Shown: piece after piece, positions 55,671 to 64,000 of the stretch | How positions within the stretch are numbered: the first letter of the stretch is position 1 | Layout: each line of letters opens with the position of its first letter | Assembly (NCBI GenBank): GCA_022457065.1 | Contig: JAJGBQ010000001.1 | Span: 7,068,001 to 7,132,000 of the forward strand | Origin: Curvularia sp. ZM96 | Taxonomy: Eukaryota; Ascomycota; Dothideomycetes; Pleosporales; Pleosporaceae | Direction: 5' to 3' | Length of the DNA: 64,000 bases | Position numbers and translations under genes: made by a program | Notes under the pieces: model-generated | Databases searched by the model: none | What the model saw: the letters and a program-made list of their open reading frames with translations, nothing else | What the model was told of the DNA's origin: nothing

Positions 55671-56253
55671 CTAGAAACCGTGGACCTGATTACCACGTCA
55701 GTTTCCGCAGGACAAAATTTGCAACTTTGCATCATGACTCACCTTGATGGTCTTAGCATCAAGACCCAGGCCTTCCTTCTTGTCGGTCAAGAAGTCCTGG
55801 ACATCCTTTCGCTGGTCGCCCTGCAGCTGGACGACTTCGCCCATCTCGGCGTCGCTCACAATGGTTCCATTGCAGGCAAACTTCTTCTTGATCACTTTGA
55901 GGATCTTCTTCTGGTCGAATTTCTTGGGCAGGCCCTGCACCGTCGTCAAGGTTTTGCGGCCATTGCGCTCTGCGGGACGTCAGCTGAATGAAAGGGGGAA
56001 AAAAGAAAAAATAAATAAGATGGCTGTCTGAGAGAGATTGCATCACTGTGCAGTAGCGGTGAAGATGAGGCACGTACGTTGGATACGAATATGAATGTAG
56101 TCCTGCTGAGTCTGCTTGACCTGGCCGGTATCTTCATCCGCTTCCGCGAACGGGTCTGCGCCGTAAAGTCAGCACCTACGTCTCGCGGCATGCAGCGCGG
56201 GCGGCGGCGGGCGGCGACGTCTTACCGAAGGTCTTGAGGTTCTCGATGGACAT
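55671..56253 (-). CDS. SUI1: Translation initiation factor eIF1 (SUI1)
   Basis: Four exons (56253-56226, 56155-56078, 55969-55743, 55685-55671) give 115 aa, the normal length. Sequence blocks MSIENLKTF, DPFAEADEDTG, YIHIRIQQRNGRKT, LTTVQGLPKKFD and KKFACNGTI followed by VVQLQGDQRKDVQDFL are the SUI1 fold. The last exon is only 15 nt and supplies the conserved end VHGF; without splicing, the frame would read through to a false tail. eIF1 binds the 40S subunit and enforces AUG selection. The gene is in tandem with the Asterix gene. Confidence 0.96.
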
Positions 56254-56695
56254 ACGACTGTCGGTGGGCGCGCGCGTGTAGGTGGGGGTGTTTGTTTGGG
56301 TGGGGTTATGGATGCGTCGAGTAGCCTTGTTTGGATACTGTACTTGGGGGATGTGGTGAGAATGGAGCTGGGCGGGAGTCTGTGGTGTTAGAGGAGTGTC
56401 TGCTGCAGCAGAGGGTCGAGTGAGCAGGCTGGGCAAGAGAGGTGGGGATGCGGGAAGGGGAAAGCGAGCCCCGCTATGGTCTGTGCGCGGTGAAGGCACC
56501 GCAGGCTGGTATGGATGCAAACGAATGCACGCGCGCAGACGAGCGAGGGTGTGGAGGTGATACGGGACGACACGGCAACACATGAACCGGACATGGGGCC
56601 TGCTCGTGGCCAAAATTGGATTATACACTTTACATGGGACAGGTGTGCTACCTTGGCACCGGCTACGGACCATCCACCCTCGTACATGCTGCCAT
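56254..56695. other. Intergenic between eIF1 and the Asterix gene
   Basis: A 442-bp interval on the minus strand: promoter of eIF1 and 3' UTR of the upstream gene. A long open frame (56176-56814 minus) spans it but is compositionally biased and overlaps real exons, so not called. Confidence 0.5.
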
Positions 56696-57514
56696 CTAAG
56701 AAGGAGGTGCTGCCGCAAAAGCTTCAGTGCCGGATCCCTGGCCGGCTCGAACAGGCGGCGGCGGAAGGAACATGGACGAGTAAGTCTGTGGCACAGCATC
56801 AGTATCAACCTCAAAGGGGGCCAGGCCAGCAGGCCGTCTTACCACAACGAGCGACATGACTGCGGATGAGTTAGCATTTGGGGGCTGATGTCTAATACGG
56901 GAGTGGGAGCACGCATACTCGACATGCCGACCTGGAAGTAAGCAGGCGTAGTCGACGTCTTCTTCTGTTCGGCCGTCTCAGCCAGCCAAGCCTGGACCGC
57001 GAAGACGACAGCAACCCTGCCACTGCGTCAGTGATGCAACGTCGCACAAGACGACAGACGACTCACCAGCCGATCATCCTATGCAGCGCCGTTCTGTGTC
57101 AGTCAAGGCCCATTGGACATGGTTGCAGATGGCAAACTCATCATCGGGGCGTTGCGTACTTGTTGCGCGTGAAGATCTGGGTGGGCGACTATATCAGCCA
57201 TGCAGCATGGTGGCGGCTAGGGCAAGGTCACTTACAGCAGCCATGGGCAGCGTGCTTGAGAGGGTGCCTGGAGCGTCGCCATCAGTTACCGCGTGCCTGC
57301 CACGGGGCCAGGAGACTGCTCACTCGACATGTCGCCTTCATCTTTGCTCTTCTCTGGCTCGGCGTAGGGCACGACTGCAGACAGACGTCAGCCACGTGAC
57401 CTGGGTTCAATGTTGAGCCCCTATGACGGGGGGCGCCGGCGCTCGCAGCGAGGGCTGGCCGGCAGTTAGTCACGTACTGAGGTCGGCGCGGCGCATATCT
57501 TTTTTCGAGGCCAT
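56696..57514 (-). CDS. Asterix/WDR83OS-like PAT-complex subunit, eight exons
   Basis: Exons 57514-57478, 57374-57324, 57267-57236, 57176-57160, 57078-57067, 57016-56919, 56859-56843 and 56785-56696 give 117 aa. The joined protein starts MASKKDMRRADLIVPYAEP, then EGDMSSTLSSTLPMAAI, FTRNKMIGWVAVVFAVQAWL and YFQVGMSIMSLVV, the hallmark order of Asterix (UPF0139). With CCDC47 it forms the PAT complex, an ER chaperone for membrane proteins with polar helices. Two or three membrane helices are visible. Exon 5 is only 12 nt and exons 4 and 7 are 17 nt. Each junction was chosen because frame, GT-AG sites and family sequence agree. It is divergent from the MED12 gene (431 bp). Confidence 0.88.
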
Positions 57515-57945
57515 TGTGTCGTTGGAGGGGGGCCCGGCGGTGTGGGCGGTTGGCCGATTTATCTACCGTGGTGGAGACGGGGTGGACGCAGTGCAGTGGG
57601 CGACACAGGACGCAAGACGCATTTGGGCCGGGGTGGACCGTGAACCCCATCCATGCTTGCTTCGCTCCATCCTAACACCGGATCATCGTCTCCGCTGCTG
57701 GCGACGTGCTGCTGCATCCTCTGGCCTCCAGACCTCACCTCCAGCCCTCCGCTCCTCGCCATCTCCCCTTCCGCTCCGCCATCCGCCCCCGCTGGCCTGC
57801 CATCGTGTGCCGCGAGCACATGTCCTCGCCGCCCGGCTGCCCCCAAAGCCTCGCTCTCCCAGCCCTCTCGGCCCTCTTCGCCCCGGCACGCTCCCTTTAC
57901 CCATCTGTATGCGCCTGATCCAACAATGAAGTCGCCCCCTGTGCG
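57515..57945. promoter_or_regulatory. Divergent promoter region Asterix / SRB8
   Basis: A 431-bp interval between divergent start codons. The part before the SRB8 start is strongly C/T-rich on the plus strand (57660-57910), as in fungal promoters and 5' UTRs. Confidence 0.4.
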
Positions 57946-60900
57946 ATGACTTCTCGACCTGGCCCGGGGATTCACGAATCTCTTCAGAATCGTGGTAGCG
58001 GCCTGCCTCCTCGGTCCCAGGTGCACCGCCGGCCGACCAAGCCCATCTCAACGCTTGTTCAGCCCGACTGCATCGACCCAGCCCTTGAGGACGACCGCCC
58101 GCCCACACACAATGCCGCGAACGACCAGGCGCGCCCTCCGCCTCGAGGACGCCCCCCGCTCTTCTACACGGCCATCCCCAACTACGCCCTCGACCTGCCT
58201 ATCCACGCCTTCCCATATCAGCCGACCGCCAACCTACCCCTTCCCCCACGGCCTGGCTCAGTAAATCTGAGAGATGTGTCCCAGCAGCGTCGCATATGGC
58301 CCGGCGGCTCGGGAGTCAAAGACGCACCCAAGCCGGGAGCTGCTGAAGTCGTTGTACCGCCTGTTCATTTTCCCGGTGGCAAGGCTGCCGACGTGTTTCC
58401 GTGGACTGGTAACAATGCCGAGGACAACCTATCCGAGGCGCTTGTCAAGGCAGGCGTCAGTAACAAGCCACAGATTATGAACGAGTCGAATACCGCTCGG
58501 CCCTCGCTGATTAATAATCTCAAGAATAAATCCGGGCTCAGCACGTTGTCGACCCTTTTTGTAGCCGTCCTGGAGAAGAGGCAGCAGACTGGCCGCCTGC
58601 AGGCACCCAATACCTTCAAACCTCCGCCGCGGCTGACATTGAGGGATTCCACGCGTGAACAGTGGCTACATGATTTGGCAAACCCTACCACAGGTCTCCG
58701 CCGCCTCAGCCGCACCATCCCCCACGGGCTCACTGGCAAGGTGCTGCTGGAGCAATGTCTCAACAAGAACATACCGCTTCCACGAGCCTTGTGGCTGGCA
58801 AAATGTGTGGGCATCAACGAGCTACGTGCTCACAAGAGAAAGGGGCAGGCTGGCACGGTAACATGGGGAAGAGGCTGGACAAGTTCCGTGGAGCAATTCG
58901 TGGATAGCATTATCGGCGGCATAGGTCAAGGTGATTGGAAACCCCGAATCACCTACGCCCTTCAGTTGGCTACTCACCTCTACAAAGAGCACCTTCTGGA
59001 CGATGATCACTTCCTCGACTGGATAGTCAATGGCTTAGACACATGTGCCTCAGAGCGTTTGTTTATCTGGCTATTGGTCGTTTCCATCTCCCACTACTGG
59101 GCCGACGTTACGTGCTGTCGTCGCCGTGGCAAGCGTCTGGCTGAGTCGTTGCTCAACCAGCTTGACAAAATATATCGACTCGAGGAACTGGGCCCATACA
59201 TGGCCGTCTTGCAGTATCTGGAGAATACTGTTGTCAGACTCCTGGCAACACGGCCAGCCTGTCTACTGCTTCCAATATCGTGGCAACGGTACGGCCCACT
59301 TCTCCATAAGCTTGCAGAACGGCGGAACCATCCACACGTCACCCAAGCGATTCGAAGGCTGGAAGAAAGAAACTACAGGCTTCTGAAGCCACCCCAGAAA
59401 GCATCTTCTGCTTCGCAAACACCAGCCGGCCGAGTCTACCGCATCCTGGACTCGGTCGACTACAACAAACCAATCCGCATCGAAGACTTGTCGTATGACT
59501 GCATGGAGATTATTGCAGACGCGCCACGTTTGATTAGTGTCCTCCTCCGCTGGACTTGCACATACTACCGAGAAGGCGCGCATCGAGTATACCTGGCTAC
59601 TCGATTGCTTCGTAGATGGAACCATCTCGGCGCAGATGTGTACGAGGCTATCATCGCGTATTTCCGCGAAATGACTTGGGTTGCCACCGGCGATCCGAGC
59701 CTTCTTTTTAAGGTTGTTGCAGAATTAGTTCGGTCCAAAACGTTTGCACTTGGGCGTTACCTGCAGTGGCTCATTGCAACTGGATCTGTCGGGCTTGGTG
59801 CGGATTTGTCTTTGGTAAGTCTCCTCGCTCAACTCAACAAGGTTACGCTAATCTTAAACAGCCTACCTCCTGGCCACTGCGACTCGTCACCGAAATACCT
59901 CTTACTGGCCTGTCCGATCAAGTTCGCACCCTGCGGAGCACTCTTCTCCGTGGGACAGCACATTCTGCCGAATCCGAGCAGAGAGCTCTAGCATACGCCC
60001 AGCACATGATATCCCAGACTTTGCCTACTTTGTTTGGGCTTTACAGCTCTGCAGCAAACGTGGAAGAGGTTGAGCTAGACAAGCTTAGTCCAACTGTGAA
60101 GTTTGAGCTAGGTATTTGGCTACGTCGACAAGTTGCTCAACATGCAGAAGTCAATCAGCAGTAAGGCCTTTTACTAATATGGGCGGTAGTTTGCTAACTT
60201 TCTATAGCGTACCCACCAAAGACTCGTCTGGTGAAGAGACTGCTGCAGTGTCCTTGTTGACGGCGTTAGACTTCCATATCGTAAGATCCTATCTTGAACG
60301 TTTTGGAGATCTTGCAATACTCGCGGACATTGTTGGTATCGCGACTTCATCTCTGGACTCCAGCGTGCTCGCTTCTACTGCGGACACGATTAACTACCAC
60401 GCCAAGGCCTTTCGTGCTATAGGTGCTTTTGATCCCTTGTTTGCCAGAGTCGCAGCGAGATATGCTGCGTTACGAACGATACGATTCCCCGATCGCGAGC
60501 TACTGCTCAGCCTCGCCAATCTAGCCCGCACCGCGCAAACCGATGGCCAGCTACCACAGTTTCTCAACTATGACTTGAGCCAACTGACTCAGCGTAACTC
60601 GCTTGTTGCCTGTTCGCCCGCCTCTGATAACATGGGTGAAGTCATGCAGACAGGATCTTCCTCTGATGACGAAATCGAACGTATACTGTCCAGTGGTACC
60701 AGTATGGACCAGCAAATGATGGGCCGAGTCCTCCGCAAGATCGTAAGCAATTTGGAGGAGCATTCTGGCAAGGGTTCTGTGCATCTGAGCAGCCATCACG
60801 GCTGGTTCCATCGACTTCGCTGCTTCGATGAGCCAACGTTTGACATGGTTGTGAATGAATGGTTGCTCTCAAGCCTAGTGACTCAGAGAACCGATAGCTT

Positions 60901-62710
60901 GCGAGTAGCTCTGCCCACTCTTGCTGGCTCTGGATGTGTTGCCCTGACTTCTTTTTTGGAAACTTTGCGAGCCTGCGTTGCCAGATTCAAGAGCAGTCCA
61001 TCCGAGGGTAGCTTTCAAAGCGCCCTGAGGGGTATGCATATTATCCTCCCATCCGATTCACTAGCCCATACCTGTTCACCTCAGGATGCATATCGATACC
61101 GCCTCGAGCAGCGAAAGCTATGCTTAGAACCTGAAGGGCATTTCATGCAATGCATGGGCGAGCTGATCGGACTCGGTTCCATGATTTCCTCGCAGAAGAC
61201 TCAGATACAGCTCGCAAGCTTGCTGCACAGTAGACCGGTCCTGTCAATCTTGAACACTCACATTGCTACTGATCCAGGATGTCTGAGACAGCTGATCAAA
61301 GATGCCCCAGGCGATTGCCTGAACAAATCGCTAGACGCCCTTCTTGATCCGAACGACCATCTGCGGTTATCACAGAAAACCCCTGAACAACAGGTAGTCG
61401 CTGTCTTTGCACTTGCTAGCGAGTTGTCATTACCCATCTGTCAAGCGGCTATTGAACGAATCTTCGCTTCCCGGACAACTGCATCTGAAGGCTCCGGTGA
61501 GGCGCTATCTGCCACGTTACTTAATGCCATCAAAATAGCAGTGGAAGAAGAACAGCCGTCAGGATTAGAGCTTCTCGCGAGCTTGGATGCTTCACTAACA
61601 GGTCAGATACGACAAAATGCAGAACGCGAGATTATCAACGCCTCGACTTTCCTGACTGCGTCAACTACCAAGGGGGAAGAGTTGGAGATAGTTTCGCCCA
61701 AAACGGTTCAGAAGTTCCTCGCCGTCATCGATCTGACCCCGGATAAAAGCGTGGAGGCTACGGAGCAATCTGTTTTGCTCCAGGCTTTGATTGAGAGGCT
61801 CAAAGGCATGACTCAAGCGCTTGATGACAACAAGATCTCAGTCTTGGATGTCTACGCCTGGTTGTCCGCTTTACTCCGTTTGGCAGTGTCACACGCTTCT
61901 ACCATGCTGAGCAATGCAACCCATCCGTACCAGACCGCGATGATGAGTGCCATGACAGCCCTACTCACCCACCCGTCCCTGGTACTATACCCAACAATCA
62001 CCGAGCACATGTTCGATGTCACAGTGTTCCTTTCCGACTACATTTCGGACGATGTCCGATTCCATGTCACTCGTCTGGATGGCGCCCGACTTGCCAGCGA
62101 CTCACGTTGCGTCTTCATTCTTGGGGTAACAGCACCTGTTGATGGTTGGCTTGTACTAGCCAGGCCGGTCAACGCTCTTCCAAACCAAAGCTCATCGCAG
62201 CCGCCGACCCCAACACCACTGCAAGCGCAGCCGTCGCCGTACCCGAACTCGCAAGCATCGTCGACAGGATCTGGGACACCTCAACAACGTTACGCGAGTC
62301 AGCAACAGCAGCGACAGCAGCAGATGCAGGCCACTCAGCAAGCGCAGCAAATGCGTAACATGCAGCAGTACACGCAGCATCCCCAAAACAAGATGCTCCC
62401 TGCCCAACTTCAACGAACGCCTTCAGGCCAGCCTGCTCCATCCCCACTCTCTCAGATGCAGCAAATGCAGCAGATGCAACAGCGCGCCATGCAGCCCTCA
62501 CCCGTCTACTCACAACGTCCGACTCCTGCAGCGAGTCAGAGCCAGGCGGCTGCGCAGGCGCCGGGCAAACTGCAGTTGAAGCAAGAGAGGGAAATTCGAC
62601 ACTATCCGTTTGTCCAGCCAAGATGGGAGATTCTGGCCGAGAGCTCCGGAAACCCAACCGGGAACGAGACTGCAATCAACTTGAGTCTGTTCGGAGCACG
62701 CAGGGTATAA
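57946..62710 (+). CDS. SRB8: Mediator kinase-module subunit 12 (SRB8/MED12)
   Basis: Three exons (57946-59814, 59862-60160, 60208-62710; both introns 47 bp) give about 1556 aa. The N-terminus is Pro-rich and disordered. The Med12 domain follows (YPYQPTANL-type entry at FPYQPTANLPLPPRPGS, then GGKAADVFPWTGNNAEDNLSEALV). Further helical blocks are WLAKCVGINELRAHKRKGQ and LLDDDHFLDWIV. The C-terminal part is Ser/Thr-rich and ends with a Gln/Met/Pro-rich stretch (about residues 1400-1500) and a final conserved segment REIRHYPFVQPRWEILAE. MED12 joins CDK8, cyclin C and MED13 in the Mediator kinase module that represses or tunes RNA polymerase II transcription. Confidence 0.94.
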
Positions 62711-63562
62711 GCCCCGCCGTCGATTTGACACTTTATCACCCCATTCCACCCCATCATAGCTTACTGGAGTGAAGGGGTTCTGACCACCTGAGCTTCATGT
62801 ATGTTGTTTTTCCATACCCTCGTTATCTCATTTGTTGCCAACAGATGTCATTCGTCTGGGTCGGTCTGTTTTTGTTTCTCTCTCTCTCTCAAAGCATGAA
62901 GCATGGCGTTATCCCGGGTTAATTGCTATGATCTACTTACGACAATCATCGCATTACACCGGAGTTTGTTTTTTGGCGTCTTTTTTTATCTTTTATCATA
63001 TGGGCGAGAAAGATGATGTGCGGTATAGTAGCTCATCTTTTGCATGTAGCGCTTCTTTTTCTTTGTTCAATGGGTGGGTTTTGTTGGGAATATTGGTATG
63101 TTTTTTGGGCATTTTTTTACTTTGATTTAGCAAAGCTCTGCTGCGATAAAAGAGAACATATATAACCACATATATAGTTGCGAGCTTTTTGGTGGCGTTT
63201 GATATATGATGGATTTCGCGTGTGTAGCTTGGTTTTGGTACGTATATTGCTATTAGGTAGCTTTGGGCGTAGCATTGCTAGTGTAGATTGGGACCAAGAG
63301 AGAGACGAAATGGAAATATATATTGTTTAAGCTATGCTACGTTGTTTCCTTCGCGGATTTGCACTGTGATAACTCCTCAAGCCATCGTATTTGCCACAGG
63401 AAGCTTTGTTTTTGTGAGTTTTGTCCCGTGATAAGATCTACTGACGCCATATTCCGTTTTTGCTCCGTGAGTTCGTACCGTAATCTCAAGCCATCGTATT
63501 TGTCCCACGAAACTTTTCCTGGCGAGTTTCGTACTGTGATAGGGACTATGTACTGGCACCCA
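62711..63562. other. Convergent 3' region, T-rich, with a small tandem repeat
   Basis: An 852-bp interval between the SRB8 stop and the stop of the last gene. It is T-rich (3' UTR-like). At 63366-63560 an imperfect repeat of about 113 bp occurs twice, sharing CTCAAGCCATCGTATTTG. No gene is called. Confidence 0.55.
63376..63560 (+). repeat. Imperfect tandem duplication of about 113 bp
   Basis: CTCAAGCCATCGTATTTG appears near 63376 and again near 63485, each followed by a Cys/Ala-variant of CCCACGAA, GAGTTTCGTAC and GTGATA-type blocks. The copies are diverged, so the duplication is old. Confidence 0.6.
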
Positions 63563-64000
63563 TCACACCTTCAAGCAATTCTCGACATCTCCCACGGTGC
63601 AGAAATTATTAAACATCTCACCGAGCACGAAGACATCTCCATCGTCGTTTCCTCCCTTTTCCTTTTCCTCCTTACCACCCCTCGTCTCAATCACCGTCCA
63701 CATATCCAACATCCTGTTGTCGTCGCCATCATCCAAGTCGTCCTCAAGGCCATCGTCCACCGTTCCATGAGGCTCATACGGCTCCACACCCAAACACGCC
63801 GCCACAGCCTCATCTACCAAGTTCATATCCGGCTGCAGAACTTGCATGCCCTCGTCAGCGTACCGGTCTGCCGGGTGCCGTACAATGGGCGGCGTGCCGT
63901 TGCCGAGCGTGTATGTGATTGTGCGGCGTGAAGACGCATCCTCTGATGTCAGGAGCGACGAGACGAAGCTGTGCGTGCGCGCATTAGGCTGGGGAAACAC
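63563..64000 (-). CDS. Unrecognised protein, C-terminal part cut by the window edge
   Basis: An open frame of at least 145 codons runs off the right edge; its stop is at 63563-63565. The visible part has a Thr/Ser/Arg stretch (SSRRTITYTLGNGTPPIV), a helix-like QPDMNLVDEAVAACLGVEP, then a long acidic segment (GLEDDLDDGDDNR) and a Lys/Glu/Gly-rich region. I do not recognise the family. Because the start and most of the protein lie outside, no function is assigned. It converges on SRB8. Confidence 0.55.
   Translation of the reverse strand: MFPQPNARTHSFVSSLLTSEDASSRRTITYTLGNGTPPIVRHPADRYADEGMQVLQPDMNLVDEAVAACLGVEPYEPHGTVDDGLEDDLDDGDDNRMLDMWTVIETRGGKEEKEKGGNDDGDVFVLGEMFNNFCTVGDVENCLKV

Noticed and set aside
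56176..56814. 212-codon minus-strand frame across the eIF1/Asterix gap
   Set aside because: Overlaps well-supported exons of both genes in another frame; Pro/Thr/His-rich chance frame.

Overview
This window is nuclear DNA of a filamentous ascomycete. The genes carry short introns (about 41-120 bp, a few near 220 bp) with GT/GC donors, CTNA-type branch points and AG acceptors. The gene set is fungal (Zn2Cys6 factor, PTH11-type rhodopsin-fold receptor, SRB8/Med12, Apc5), and one repeat island shows heavy repeat-induced point mutation (RIP). Gene style and the pogo/gypsy element families suggest a Dothideomycete, probably Pleosporales; this is inference, because no marker-gene comparison was possible.

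Layout. 0-12.7 kb: a DCR2-like phosphatase diverges from a mitochondrial-type TRM61-like tRNA methyltransferase. Then come a Zn2Cys6 factor, a seven-helix rhodopsin-domain membrane protein, a secreted FAD/BBE oxidoreductase and a paraoxonase-like protein. 13.37-31.11 kb: a nested transposon island. A pogo/Fot1-like DNA transposon (TA target duplication, 48-bp terminal inverted repeats) is split by Ty3/gypsy chromovirus A (+ strand, duplication TTAAC). A is split by chromovirus B (- strand, duplication CCTAC). B carries two solo LTRs (TGTAA, GTCTG), and the 3' LTR of A carries a third (TTCCA). The element bodies are saturated with TAG/TAA codons and nearly lack CpA/TpG, whereas the solo LTRs are much less mutated. 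31.7-39.4 kb: an SDR, a GPI-type surface protein and an uncharacterised proline-rich protein with a C-terminal Cys cluster, with long non-coding gaps. 39.7-64 kb: dense housekeeping genes: sirtuin, Q-rich Myb protein, APN2, COX13, APC5, CIA30-type protein, RIM2-type carrier, mL45/Mba1-like protein, eIF1, the eight-exon Asterix/PAT-complex subunit, MED12/SRB8 and a gene cut by the right edge.

Most interesting signal: both gypsy families carry, antisense to pol and just inside the 3' LTR, a degraded reading frame of about 190-200 codons that starts Met-Pro-Lys. Its residues fit C-x2-C-x6-C-x8-C-x2-C-x6-C once RIP-type Tyr codons are read as former Cys, and a Lys/Glu/Gln-rich putative coiled coil follows. 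That is the Gal4-type Zn2Cys6 layout. In both families the frame meets the end of pol tail to tail and overlaps it. This looks like a conserved antisense regulator-like gene of retrotransposons.

Splice structures below were worked out by hand from reading frames, splice signals and family knowledge. They have no transcript support.
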